Shown piece by piece: positions 46,137 through 56,913 of a stretch of DNA of 64,000 bases (the stretch's first letter is position 1; each line of letters opens with the position of its first letter). The notes beneath the pieces are model-generated. The model was not told the origin of the DNA, made no database searches, and worked only from the letters and a program-made list of their open reading frames with translations. The translations under genes and the position numbers were made by a program. This stretch comes from Sodiomyces alkalinus F11. Lineage: Eukaryota > Ascomycota > Sordariomycetes > Glomerellales > Plectosphaerellaceae. The stretch spans positions 5,574,385 to 5,638,384 of the forward strand of contig NW_021167079.1 in assembly GCF_003711515.1 (NCBI RefSeq), given 5' to 3'.

Positions 46137-47847
46137 ATGACTATTAGAGACATAGAGAAAACGCAAGTATCAAGAGCGCCATCGAGCTATAAGCCGCTCG
46201 ATTCTTTCTTCCTGAAGAAAGATAGATCATACAAACAGCAATTCGCCGATACCTACTTTCTCCGTCTCGTCACCATCAAGCCAGCAGTCGAGAAAATCGC
46301 AGCGGAAACATGGAGCGGCACAGTGATTGGCGGAGAAACCGCCAAGAAGGTTGATCGAGTGTTGGACATTCGTCAGGGCGAGCTATGCTGGGTTTCCGGT
46401 ACTGTCTACATGGACATGCCACTCAAGCCGAATATCCTAGAGGACGTGTCAAAAGATGTGGGTTCATCGATATCTTCGCAGCACGGCGAGAATCTTACTT
46501 GCGGCTGACACGCTACAGCGCTGGATCTCTGCGCCCATCACGACGGACAGGTACTACTCTGAAGATGGCCAGGACCAAGTCCTACTGGAGGACGACTCGG
46601 GTCGAGTCAGGCTGGTAGGGAATGTCTTGAAGAGCGTTCACTTGGTCACGGGCTGCATCATCGCCGTCATGGGCACCGAGAATATCAACGGCGAGATTGA
46701 GGTCATCGATATCAAGTTTCCTGACCTGGCTCCGCAACCCCAACGATGGACGCTCACGAAACCACCGACAATATCCGGGGGCGGCGGACACGCCAAGGGG
46801 AAGACCCAGGCGTGGGACGAAGACGAAGAAATGATGGACAGCCCATCTCCTCTGAAGGGGAACAAAGGGAACAAAATCGCCATCGTATCCGGCCTCTGCT
46901 TCTCCGGGACCGACCCATCATACGCTCTTGAGCTGGATCTCTTACACGAGTACCTCCTCGGCGAGGCCCTCGACCAAAATACACAACGAGAAGAGCTCGC
47001 CAAGATCTCTCGTCTCATCATTGCGGGCAACTCCATCTCCACCACCTCCGCAACCGACAATAGGACACAAGTAGGCGGCCAGTCGAACGGCCAGCAGAAG
47101 CCTCCCGCGCCGAGCACGAAGAAGTACGGCTACGACTCGTCGTCCTACAACCCCCTCCCCAGCCAGCTCCTGGACGAGTTCCTGTCCGAACTCCTCCCTT
47201 GCATGCCTGTTACCCTCCTCCCGGGGGCCCAGGACCCGGCCAACGCGAGTTACCCGCAGCAGCCCATCCATGTCGCCATGTTCCCGCGCTCGAGATCGTG
47301 GTGCGCCCCTCCGTCCCTGGCAGGGCCCGGCTCCAAAGCTGAAGCGGGCTGGCTGGACAACTCGACGAACCCATGGGAAGCCGAAGTGGACGGGTGGAGG
47401 TTCCTCGGAACCGGGGGCCAGAACGTCGACGACGTGTTCAAGTATGTCGAGAGTGAGGACCGCCTGGGTATGATGGAGGCCATGTGTCGGTGGAGATGCA
47501 TTGCGCCGACAGCCCCCGACACACTTTGTGAGTTTCTTTTTTTTTTTTTGTTTTTTCCTTCTCAACTTTTCCTGATCTGAGATGTAAATTATTTGGATTT
47601 TGTCTCCGTACTAACCGGAAGATCAGGGAGCTATCCTTTCCAGGATAACGATCCGTTTGTCATGAAGACAACTCCTCACGTCTACTTTATCGGCTGTCAA
47701 CCTGAATTCTCGACCAAGGTCATTCACGGACCGGAAGGGCAGGTTGTACGGCTCGTAACTGTGCCCTCCTTCGCCGAAACAAAGGAGCTGGTCCTCATCG
47801 ACACCGAGACATTGGAGGTCTCGAGGGTTAAGATTGCCACTTCATGA
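46137..47847 (+). CDS. cdc1: DNA polymerase delta small (B) subunit, Cdc1/Pol31/POLD2 family
   Basis: This is the second subunit of replicative DNA polymerase delta, needed for lagging-strand synthesis and repair; it holds the catalytic subunit and other subunits together in the nucleus. Exons are 46137-46457, 46519-47527 and 47627-47847, 1551 nt, 516 aa. The N-terminal OB-fold region has SYKPLDSFFLKKDRSYKQQF and GELCWVSGTVYMDMPLKPNI; the calcineurin-like, inactive phosphoesterase domain includes GLCFSGTD, IIAGNSI and DNDPFVMKTTPHVYFIGCQP. An acidic, low-complexity insert (about 210-240) is variable in the family. The start at 46137 was chosen because the upstream ATG at 46021 cannot be spliced in frame with good signals. 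The last intron has a TACTAAC branch. Confidence 0.96.
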
Positions 47848-48279
47848 CAAGGAGCGATGGGCGAAGATTGGTGTGATCGAAGGGACAAAGAAGAAAGAGG
47901 AGAAAGAAAGGGCGATAGTCAGCAACTGTATTATTTCGGATTAAAGTGCGAGGTGTGTGATATACCCCCTTGGAGCTAGGAAGTTGGGAATCCACCATTC
48001 GCCAAGAACCCTGTGAGAAAGCAACGCTGCAAGTACACCGATGCTGACGATGCAAGACCCAAGAAACTAGGATAACTGGAGACCCGAGATGAAGAAGAAG
48101 AAGAGGAAGCCAATTCCCCAAGTCTGCCCGTGCCTCTGAACGCCCATTTCCCATCCACTGTCCCCTGAGACAAGATTACAGCGCCGTTTGAATCGCCCGT
48201 ATGGGGCGTCTCAGCCTCTCAAACCCGCCCCGGTAATAAAGCCTAACCAACTTGCATCGATGACGGTCACCTATGTTTT
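47848..48279. other. Intergenic region between convergent genes
   Basis: A GAAGAA-rich stretch (48086-48110) is the only feature; no gene. Confidence 0.55.
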
Positions 48280-49950
48280 TCAATCCCACATCCCCTCTTC
48301 CTCGTCCGTATCAGAGAGATCCCATATGTCATGAGACCCCTGAACCTCATGCGCAAGCCAAACCTGCCGAATCGTCTGCGGAAGCTGCTCGAGGATCCGC
48401 CGCGCCAACCCGGCCAACCGCTTCCTCTGCGCCTGCACGACCACATCACCGGCCCCAATATCCTTCTCGGCATGGCGCCGGTCGACCACGATATCCCTGG
48501 GACCAGCATGCGTATTAACCACCACCCGGATGAACTGGCACGGTAGCACGCGGAGGGCACGCAAGACGTCAGCTTGGGGATCGAAGAAATCAAGAAACGT
48601 GAGGTCGCGATTGTTGTCTTCCGCCTCTTGGCCTTGTTGCTGCTGCTTCTGGTGGTTCTGTCGTGTGGGCGTGATCTCAATGTCGATGGTGTGCAACTTG
48701 GCTCGACGCGGCTTGAGGTGTGAAAACGTGGCGATGGCGGCGGCCATGCGTGCGCGGTAATAAGGGCCGGTTCGACCGTTTTCAAGTTTGATCCGAATGT
48801 GTCGGAAGTGGTGTCCGAACTTGGTTACGTTGATCTCAACATTGGGGTTGAAGACCTCGTGGGCGGGAACCTTGGAGTGCATCTTGGAGCCACTCGGGGG
48901 GAGAGAAACTGGGGAAGCGGGGGAGGGTGAACTATCGGCGTCGTCGTAGTTCGGTTGTTTCTTGCCCAAGGTTCTGGTGCTTCTTCTCTTCGCGACACTC
49001 AGCCTTGCAGCATTGTTCCCTACGGCTTGTGACCGACGACAACGGCTGGGTGCGTCTTCGTATTCGTCGCCCTCATGATCCGGGTAGCCGTCGTTATCCT
49101 CGTACTCACCGTCATAGTCCAAATCCGAATCGACGGCAGTGTCATCTCCCTGGTAACTGTCAGGAGAGGAACTAGGCTCAACCCCGGAACTGTCGCGGAC
49201 CAAGTACTCAAAAGTGTTACGTCCGTAGAGGATGCGCACGCACTCGTCAGCAATCTGCGAGTTTGTGCGCATAATCGCCGTTTCAAGTGTCTGGCGCTTG
49301 TGCCTATGGACCTTGGACCAGCCCTCGAAGACGCGGACAGGTCCCGGAGCCTCGAGGAGGTAGCCGCATATCTGTTCTCGAATCTCGAGGGGCAGCTGAA
49401 GAAAGTGACACTTTCGAGGCACCTTGCGGTAAAGCAGACTGAGGCGAAACGTTCTTTCTTGTAGATCCTTCTTCCTCCAGTCTTCAAGATCTTCAAGGTC
49501 CTCCTCCAGACTGGCTTCGCAGACATCGTCTTCGATTATCGTAGGAATGTCTCGATTCTTGGCCAGCTTATCCCTGCGTTTGCTTTGGTCTCCCTGGGGA
49601 TTCTTCCTCACCACCTTACGACTGAGAGTGACCTTGGGTTTTCCTATTTTGTTTCTCCGATCACCCCTGTTATGCGAAACCGTCTTGTTGGTTTTCTCGG
49701 CGACCTCTTTTTCCCGTTTGGCCTTCTTGCGTATACTGACCTTGAGCACCTCCAGCTTCTTGTGGTACGCCTCATACAGGGCGGGGATTTCTGAGCCCCC
49801 CTGTCGTGCTGTGTAGCTTACCGTGCCATGACCCGGTGTCCCGTTAGGGCGAGGCATTTCCATGTCTGACATGTTGTCGAGTATGGAGAGAAGTTCGCTC
49901 GCCTTGGGCTTTTTGTATCTGCGCTGCCGGCCGTCCCTTCTTATCAGCAT
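48280..49950 (-). CDS. Hypothetical fungal protein with F-box-like domain, 556 aa or longer
   Basis: The protein is basic at the N-terminus (Lys/Arg-rich, residues 60-135) with a short acidic coiled stretch (about 138-165). A domain at 181-252 (FLQLPLEIREQICGYLL.., TNSQIADECVRILYGRNTF) is of the F-box-like type widespread in Pezizomycotina, often in putative ubiquitin-ligase adaptors or orphan proteins. A Asp/Glu/Tyr-rich segment follows (about 265-310) and a variable C-terminal half ends DLSDTDEEEGMWD. The start is unsure: a coding-like stretch just upstream (50014-50225; including MSTASAATSRRQSRTNART) ends at a good GTGAGT donor at 50013, but every acceptor I can see joins it out of frame. 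The true gene may therefore begin near 50225. No function can be given. Confidence 0.7.
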   Translation of the reverse strand: MLIRRDGRQRRYKKPKASELLSILDNMSDMEMPRPNGTPGHGTVSYTARQGGSEIPALYEAYHKKLEVLKVSIRKKAKREKEVAEKTNKTVSHNRGDRRNKIGKPKVTLSRKVVRKNPQGDQSKRRDKLAKNRDIPTIIEDDVCEASLEEDLEDLEDWRKKDLQERTFRLSLLYRKVPRKCHFLQLPLEIREQICGYLLEAPGPVRVFEGWSKVHRHKRQTLETAIMRTNSQIADECVRILYGRNTFEYLVRDSSGVEPSSSPDSYQGDDTAVDSDLDYDGEYEDNDGYPDHEGDEYEDAPSRCRRSQAVGNNAARLSVAKRRSTRTLGKKQPNYDDADSSPSPASPVSLPPSGSKMHSKVPAHEVFNPNVEINVTKFGHHFRHIRIKLENGRTGPYYRARMAAAIATFSHLKPRRAKLHTIDIEITPTRQNHQKQQQQGQEAEDNNRDLTFLDFFDPQADVLRALRVLPCQFIRVVVNTHAGPRDIVVDRRHAEKDIGAGDVVVQAQRKRLAGLARRILEQLPQTIRQVWLAHEVQGSHDIWDLSDTDEEEGMWD

Positions 49951-50013
49951 CCCACTTTCTTCTTACAAGTGGGAAGAAGGTGAGGTTTGCTGGTGTTCTC
50001 TTCATAAACTCAC

Positions 50014-50225
50014 AGGACGGTCATCATTTTCAGATTCGCCAGCATCTGGCGCTGGAATCCTCCGCTTCCCTAGAGCGGTGCGGGCATTCGTACGGCTTTG
50101 GCGCCTCGAAGTGGCCGCCGATGCAGTAGACATTGTAGACGGGCACGTCACGTTGAGCTCTGGGCTGCCTTCCTTCAATGTTAAACGACTGCCGGTACGG
50201 TGGCTCTTCTGGATAATAGCCATGC
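50014..50225 (-). CDS. Possible first exon of the F-box-like gene
   Basis: This is an open stretch with protein-like composition, ending in a consensus donor (CCT|GTGAGT) immediately upstream of the 556-aa ORF. It contains Ser/Thr/Arg-rich sequence ending ESENDDRP. The frame to the main ORF cannot be closed with the visible acceptors, so either an intron border is unusual, a frameshift exists, or this is a separate upstream ORF. Confidence 0.4.
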
Positions 50226-51106
50226 CCCGGAAAACTTCTGTAAGATGAGAATATTTAAGAATAAGATCAATGAGAAGATAAAGTGCCATGCAGTTGGGTA
50301 TATGGGGAAGCGCAAATAGATGCTGATGGGATGTTTGTTCCCTGAAACAAAACAAACTCCGTTCAGTGCGAGGAAGGGACGATGGCCAATGCTCCTTTTG
50401 TGAAGGGAATGAAAATATCAGATGACTCGATCTTCTGTCCCTGGGAGAGTCGAGTTCGTTCTCAAAGAATCCTTTCGAAACTCTTTAACAAGAGATGTGG
50501 TGTAGAGTGCTGGCCTGTTTGAATCAGCAGCAAGATGGTAGACATGCAACGATATTCTGGCATCGAAAAGAATGGCTGGATCTAGTTGTGTTCTTGAGAG
50601 ATCAACGGCGCGAATCAAGCCTAGGAGTAAATGGCGGCTTGAGGAGAAGGCGAGAAGGCGAAGACAGATATGCAGCGAGGGAAGTGTAAGTCACAAACTA
50701 CCTACCGACCTAGCAGGTAGCGACTGACCTCACTAAGCTACCTTATCTATGGTGTCTGTCCAGCCAGAGAAAGTAAGAGGGAAGGGTCAAGCGGCCGGGG
50801 CAAGGGGAAAGCGGCAGCAGGGAGCAGAAGAGGGAAAGCCAAGGGCAGGTAAGATCTCGAAGCCAGGAAGAAATTTAGAATCGGTTTTCCTCTGAGAATC
50901 AAAGGCAGGTAAAGACAGGTAAAAGTGGTAGGTACCTTATGCTAATTATTCTGTGAGCTCATTCATCCTCCGTAATATTCCCCTTTTTTCTCTTCTTTCT
51001 TTTTCTCTCTGTAGTATTCCCAGAAACCCCAGCTATTAAAATTCCCAGATTATGTGGACATGATCAAAAAAACGCCAACAAAACAAAAGAGTAGTACATG
51101 GGATGC
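50226..51106. other. Intergenic region
   Basis: This is upstream of the F-box-like gene and downstream of the serine dehydratase gene. CT-rich at 50985-51015. No gene supported. Confidence 0.5.
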
Positions 51107-51416
51107 TCAGGAGGGTGCGGGAATTCCTGCCTGGACCATGTCGCCATACTTCTCGCGATACCCCTCAAGGATCTCCAAGCTGACACCGGACCCTCCACAC
51201 ACAACGAGCACAACATTCTTCTCCCGCCATTCCGCATCGGTGAGCCCCCTACCTAGTGTCCGTCTCAGCTCCCCATTATAGCAGACGGCGATAGTGGCGC
51301 CGCAAGCCGTCTCGACGAGGAAGCGGGCATCGTCAGCAAACCGCACGCACGCAAGAGCAGCCTCGGCATCGCTGACAGTGACGCTCTCGAGTCCCGCAGC
51401 ACCGGCACAAGAGGAG

Positions 51417-51449
<33 letters not shown>

Positions 51450-52348
51450 CGTTTGGCCTCCCTCTTCGGCCCGAGGACGGCTTTGCGTTCGGCCCACTCC
51501 CAGGTCTTGTCGGAGACGCGAACAGCGCCGAGACTGGTGGCGATGGAGGTGATCCCCGGCAAGGTGACGTGCTCGCCGGCCTCGATGCTAGCGTGGAGGC
51601 TGTGGGCACCGCAGGTCTCCACGGCGACGACGGAGGGGGGCTTACCGCGGGGCCAGGGAGGCGAGCCAGAAGGGTCGCGTTCGAAGGCCTCGAGCCCTTG
51701 GAAGAGACCGTTCAGGAGGCCGCCGCCGCCGACGGAGCAGACCAGCCCGTGGAGGTCGAGATCGCGGGGGAACTGGGAGACGAGCTCGTCGATCATGGTG
51801 GCGGCGCCGTCCCAGACGTGAGGGTGGTCGAACGGGGGGACGTAGACGCCGTTCGGGTCCTTGGCGAGGAGGTTCTCGCGCAGGTGCTTGTCAGCTTCGG
51901 CCCAGTTGTTGCCAAACTGCTCGACGTGGGCATTAAGAAGCTTCAGCTTGGAAATCATGAGGGCCGAGGTGGTGGTGGGGGTTACGATGGTGGCGGAACG
52001 GTTCAGGGCAAGGGCCGAGGTGGCGCAGGCAAGACCGGCGTTGCCACCGGAGGAGCAGTAAAAGTGAACATCTGGAGACGGGGAAGCGGCGGCGGCGGCG
52101 GCGGCCCGGAGGGTAAAGTTGCCGACACCACGGGACTTGAAGGAGCCCGAGGGCTGGAGGTTCTCGAGTTTTAGAAAAATGTTACTGCGGGATAGTTAAC
52201 TCACGATCATTGCTTTTGACTCGGGCTTGGATAGTAATGAGATAGTAGTGGTAGCAACTTACCATTCAGCAGCCCGCGAGAGCTGGGCCGAAGCGATAAG
52301 TGGCGTCTCTATCCATGGCAGCTTTGCCCCGGCGTCGACCGAGCCCAT
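51107..52348 (-). CDS. L-serine/L-threonine dehydratase (PLP fold type II)
   Basis: This cytosolic catabolic enzyme converts L-serine to pyruvate and ammonia (and threonine to 2-oxobutanoate); it resembles yeast Cha1. Exons are 52263-52348 and 51107-52184 with a 78-nt intron, 387 aa, close to fungal homologues. It starts MGSVDAGAKLPWIETPLI; the PLP-binding lysine is Lys45 in PSGSFKSRG, the phosphate-binding glycine loop SVGGGG is at 179-184, and a C-terminal VVCGGSGVS binds the cofactor ring side. An Ala10 run from a GCT/GCA repeat (51420-51452) sits in a surface loop and is unusual. The start at 52348 was preferred to 52459 because it matches where the family begins. Confidence 0.92.
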
Positions 52349-53075
52349 CGCGGCGGAACTGTACAGCAACGGTTTCGAGGATACCGAGTAACGATCCTGA
52401 TAGTATCCAGTATTTAGGGGGCCGGAAGTAAATTGATGTGAGAGGCGGTTGATATACAATGGAACTGATAGTCAACCAGTGTAAGTGAGGTAGGTAAAGT
52501 ATGGTCTGGAGGTTTAATATGGTATGGTATTCCGTATATCTGATAGTTGTTGGCAGTTGCTATTGACTCGTTTGAAGGGGGGGGATTCGGAGCTGTGGGA
52601 CGAGGGAACAGGCGCCTTATCTAGGTATTCTACGCTCTCAAAACACACCGTGTCATCCCGTTCTTTTACGAAATACAAAACAAAACGACAAAGAGGTTTG
52701 ATCTCAATACCTTTGTGGTTATACGACCAACAAAGTACCGGACTTGCAACCGTCTGTCGTCAGACTTTGAGAAGTACTTCATAACTTGGAGAGTCAAAGT
52801 TGAAAATACCTACCGTAAAGGTAGAGGTCAGTCTGGACCGACATGTAATGTAAACAGGGGTTACTTACAACTTTACCATGAGAGCCGCATGCTACCTTAC
52901 ATTGCATGACGAAGGGCGTGGCGCACGGCAGGGGGACATTTCTATAGGGTAACGAGAGGGAAACTATAGGGTAAACAAGAGCCAAGTATAGGGTAAGACG
53001 AAGATAACAGGAACCGAGAGAAGACCGGTTGGGACGAGAAGGGGCCCGTCGGGTGGACTGAGGAGTGAGAATAAT

Positions 53076-53106
53076 AAGGTACCTACAGCCGACCTGTAGG
53101 TACCTT
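53076..53106. repeat. Perfect inverted repeat, 13-bp arms
   Basis: AAGGTACCTACAG, then CCGAC, then CTGTAGGTACCTT. It could form a hairpin or be the end of a small decayed element. Confidence 0.85.
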
Positions 53107-53800
53107 CGAAGTACATGGATACTCCACTCAGGTATCCGCATGTACATATTTGTGCCCTTTCAGTACCTTAGGGAGTTTGAGAGGTCCCGGATGATGCAAA
53201 GAAGACACTGGAAGAGAACAAGTAATTAATTAATAACGTCCTAACTGTCGAACATTTACCTGCCTTTTCCGAGAAAGTAAAAGTGGAAACTATATCGGGT
53301 CCAAGGCGTAGGTGTGGAACAAGTCGAGAACCAAGCAGGAAGAAGGTTGGATTTAAAAAGGTGTGTACGAAGATTTTCGGGAAACTTCGCGATAGAAAAC
53401 CGGGCGGGTGGCTCACCTTCCTTTCACCTTATCATTGGGTGACGCAATGCCAATGGATGGTAAGAAAGAATAGGGATTGTGACGGTACGAAGTGAATAGT
53501 TCCCTGCCTCTTCGCGTATTCCAGTTCTTTCTTCTCCGTAGGTCAATCACGACGCCGCACCATAAGACACGTCTAGATATCCCTGCCGAGTCGATTACCC
53601 CTGAATTTGTCGTTTATTTTTAAGGGTTCTTATCGTTCCTCTCGATAGGTATAGCTTCGGGAGGCGGGAAGCTTGGGGCGAGATCGGACCGGGCAGAGAA
53701 AGCAATGGGTTCTTTCATACTGGTGTCCTCCATACCTTGACCCACGTGTCAGCCCTAGAACTATTAGTGTCCTCCCTAAGGTACTCCATCGATCACGCCT

Positions 53801-53837
53801 ACCTTACCTACCTTACCTAGGTACCTAGGTAGGTATC
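53801..53837. repeat. ACCTA/AGGTA palindromic cluster
   Basis: Direct ACCTTACCT units pass into the palindrome CCTAGGTACCTAGG (53816-53829). Similar motifs recur in other intergenic stretches of this window. Confidence 0.75.
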
Positions 53838-54319
53838 CTTAGACGATACAATGTTTCGACTAGCGCTTTTCGTTGAGGTTATCATGGGAGAGGATGCGTC
53901 CTGTCTGGTACCTTACATTTGAATATGTGACCGTACTTCCATTACCGTACCTTACTTCGTACAGTCATATGTACGTAGTACATCTTTTCATGGGGTCTCG
54001 GCAAGGCTTCCGATAATAGCCGGCCCTGTCCTGCCCCTGGATTCTTCGGTCGACAGTGAATATGGTACGGGACATCACGGCATTTGAATAGGTACCTTAA
54101 GGTAGCGTTGTGACGTTGAATCCTCGGTACGTCCCGGGAAAATCTCCCCAACGTCAATTCGTGCCTAGCGCTGCTCCTCGGTGAAACCTCATGTGGCCCA
54201 CCATCACCGTCCTTCACCTCCCCCTATGATCCATCCTCCCTCCTCCTCTTCCTCGACCTCCGCTCTCTCGTCTCTTCATGGTCTAGCCATGCTCGCTCTC
54301 CCGCCCGCACCTAACCGCA

Positions 54320-55259
54320 TTACATCCTAGAATATACCACCTCTTGATACTCCCCCGCCAACTCCCTGCCCCATGACCCCTCGTCTCCCTCTCCTTTCTC
54401 CCTTTCCTCGAGGACGCGAGACATGAACCCCTCGAAGTCATCTAGCACCATCTCCAACTCCCCAAAGTAGTTCACACCGCCTCGCTGCACGAAGCCCACC
54501 CTTCCGAACAATGCGATGCTCTTCCGATTCCCCTCCTTGATCTTGGCCACGAGACTCCGTAGCCGCGGTCGAGAGGAGGACGTACTCGGTCCTCCTTGCG
54601 CAGGACCATTTCCCCGGACGTGCTCCTCCAATATCCCATCCAGATGCCGGTAAAGGTAGTTCATGAGCGCCGTCACCGCCGCAAACCCCACGCCTTTGCC
54701 CCTCCACTCTCCTTCGGCAACCATGACGTCTACTTCGCCGATCAGATCCCTTTGCCTTTGCCTTTGCCCTTGCTCTTCCTTTCTCTCTTCGTCGCCATCC
54801 TCATCACCATCGTAAGGGTACAAGAAGAAATTCACATCCCCGAGCATCGCCTCCTCACCGTCCACCTCCCCCGCAGTCACTCGTCCGTCGATCGCACCTC
54901 GCTGGGTTACCGGCCGGCACAGAATGAAGGTAAGCTTGTCTTGCGCCTGTCGCCAGGACTCCTGGTTCTCGTACTCTTCCTCCAGCGAAAGGGGCTCAGA
55001 CGCCGTGGCCGCCTGGATTTCCTGTGATTCGAAATTTAGGATAAAAAAATACCGGAGAGAAGTGAAAGGGCCGCAACGTACGGTATCGCTCATCCAGCGA
55101 TGGTACTTGGCCACATGTCGCGCCTCGTACGGGACCAGCACCACCCGAGGTGTCAAAATTGCTGCAGTTCTGTCAGCTTGGCTGTCCCGTGTTTCGGGTT
55201 TATTTTTATCTGTCATGATCATCCACTTCGAGCTCACCAGTGTGTTCGTTGACCTTCAT
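54320..55259 (-). CDS. NAT9-like GNAT N-acetyltransferase
   Basis: This is a putative N-acetyltransferase of the NAT9 family (conserved in eukaryotes; reported roles elsewhere concern microtubule stability). Exons are 55238-55259 (22 nt), 55082-55161 and 54320-55021, 804 nt, 267 aa. The N-terminus reads MKVNEHTAILTPRVVLVPYE, then HRWMSDTEIQAATASEPLSL and EEEYENQESWR, all hallmark NAT9 positions; the acetyl-CoA loop is EWRGKGVGFAAV, and LRSLVAKIKEGNRKSIALFG..GFVQRGGVNYFGE closes the fold. A short acidic, Gln-rich insert (GDEDGDEERKEEQGQ) interrupts the core, as in other fungal members. A longer reading starting with GTG at 55237 would skip the first intron (GTGAGC..CTGAC..GCAG) and lose the conserved N-terminus, so it was rejected. 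Confidence 0.92.
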
Positions 55260-55789
55260 TTTTTTTTTTTTTGGAAGGTGTTCTACCGCCGCTAGACACG
55301 TGGGATTTTGGAGTGAAGTTGGACCAGCGGGCCCAAACCCCCCCGGCCCTAAATAAAAAAAAGTCCCATCCACATTCTTTTCTTCCCTCTTCTTGTGAAG
55401 AGGGGAAACAAAAAAAATCGCAGAATAATGATCGCCAACACCAACACCGTCTTGGTGTCCCAACAATACAACACTAAACTTGTGGAGAATTATAAACAGA
55501 TCTCAAAGCACCCGTTGCCGGGGGCGGCGAAAAGGGTGCCATTTGACCTCATTTTATTGCGACTCTCAACTGCAAACCAAGACTTGTCCGCTGTCATTCA
55601 CAAAGCCGATATCCAACAAACCCAAGAGCCAAATCCTCATGGAGACAAGGTGATGGAATTATTGTGACGCCATACAGAATGCCAAAGGCGAAGCATGCTT
55701 GTCAAGTAAACGACAGAAGCGACCAGGAAAGCCGCGGAACAGCAACCGGCAATCTGAACCGGCGTTGCCCATTAGCCGGACAGTTAGCT
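55260..55789. other. Intergenic region
   Basis: This is the promoter side of the NAT9-like gene with T/A homopolymers (55259-55272, 55409-55416). No gene supported. Confidence 0.5.
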
Positions 55790-56347
55790 CACAAAGTCCT
55801 CGATAGCATACGGGCGCGGTCCCAGATGAAAACGACGTTACGTAGCCGCCCAGCCAGAAGTAGATGCTCCATTCCCGCAGGGCCACCCAGGCAATGCGGA
55901 TCATCGTGAACGGCACGACGGATACCCCTACCAAGGCCGGCCACGAAAACGAACCGACCACCGTGGCACTCATCACCGCTCCCTTGCCGAGGGAAAGAAG
56001 AATACGCGTTGGCATCTGTACTCCATCCATAGTTCATCCACCGACGCCTGTGGCCATCGTCGTTTTCTTCCTTCCTCCTTTTTCTTCTTTTTTTTTCTTT
56101 CTTTTCAAAAGAAATCCGCCATGTGAAGACTTCCTATAATGCCTGCCTGAGACAACTGAGACAGCTTGGAATTCCTCCATATTCCAATCAGCTTAGTCTG
56201 CTCCTCTCCCGCTGGGGCGTTCACCATCTCGCTGACGGATTGACATGCGACCTCCCAGGCGGCAGTATGAAACGGAAAGACACAAGTCCAGATGCGGGTT
56301 ATCGTGGCCATCACCTTTGCAGGGGACGGCTTGCCGACATACGGCAT
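55790..56347 (-). pseudogene. Broken remnant of a fungal membrane protein
   Basis: Two separated minus-strand pieces look like parts of one multi-helix membrane protein: 56147-56347 (..AGEEQTKLIGIWRNSKLSQL SQAGIIGS) and about 55840-56030 (AVMSATVVGSFSWPALVGVS.., then FTMIRIAWVALREWSIYF). Between them is poly-purine, stop-containing DNA (56040-56125) with no usable splice pair, and after about 55840 the likely continuation (NVVFIWDRA) is in a different frame. This fits a degenerate copy of a small-family membrane protein, but the family is recalled only loosely and no intact partner is in the window. Confidence 0.3.
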
Positions 56348-56390
56348 TCTTTGCTTGTTGCCGGCCTGCTAATGTGCGTTTGCAATCCAA

Positions 56391-56727
56391 GTCCAATGGA
56401 TCCTTCGCGGCTTCGTTTGGTGGTTGAGCAGCAACGAAGGGGGCATGGTCACGCCCCACAAAGGCACGACATACTCGCTCCTCCAGGCCAACTGCCAGCA
56501 CTACGTACGCCGGGTCATTGGCACCCTGAAGAAGGATAACTGGTCTGACCCCGTCCTGGTTGCAGCGGAGCTTCTCCCTGGCCGTGTTGGGAGATGAGAT
56601 GCGACGGAGACTTGTGCGTGAAGCGAGAGGAGACGAGGTCGAGCACTACGTGATGGGGATGTTGGACCAGGCAGGATACCGAGACTCGGACTTGTTGGAA
56701 CGTCTCGAGTCGCGTGCGGCTTTCTAG
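56391..56727 (+). CDS. Possible partial gene, two exons, unknown function
   Basis: Plus-strand frames with coding character: 56391-56504 (GFVWWLSSNEGGMVTPHKGT.., ending ..ANCQHY) joins in frame to 56566-56727 (RSFSLAVLGDEMRRRLVREA.., ending LLERLESRAAF) through a 61-nt intron with GTACGC donor, CTGAC branch and TTGCAG acceptor. The same frame upstream (from about 56286) is open but interrupted by one TAA at 56370. The 5' end is therefore missing or lies in further exons. No domain recognised. Confidence 0.4.
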
Positions 56728-56913
56728 CAACAAAGGGCGAAGAGACACCCAGTCGGGCAGAGCCCAGTTATCTATTTCTCCAGTGACGGTGTGTATATTC
56801 GGCAATTGTACACGAATTTACATGGGCTTCAGGTCTACTTACTACTGTTACAGAAATACATATCGTTCCGAAGGGGGCAAGGCGTCATTGAGATCTCCCA
56901 CCACAGAAGCATG

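Larger units (their letters stand above)
52349..54319. other. Long intergenic region with palindromic GGTACC/CCTAGG repeats
   Basis: No gene supported. Notable are a perfect inverted repeat at 53076-53106 (13-bp arms AAGGTACCTACAG, 5-nt loop), a 14-bp palindrome CCTAGGTACCTAGG at 53816-53829 inside a run of ACCTT/ACCTA units (53801-53837), and GGTACCTTAAGGTA at 54091-54104. Confidence 0.6.
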
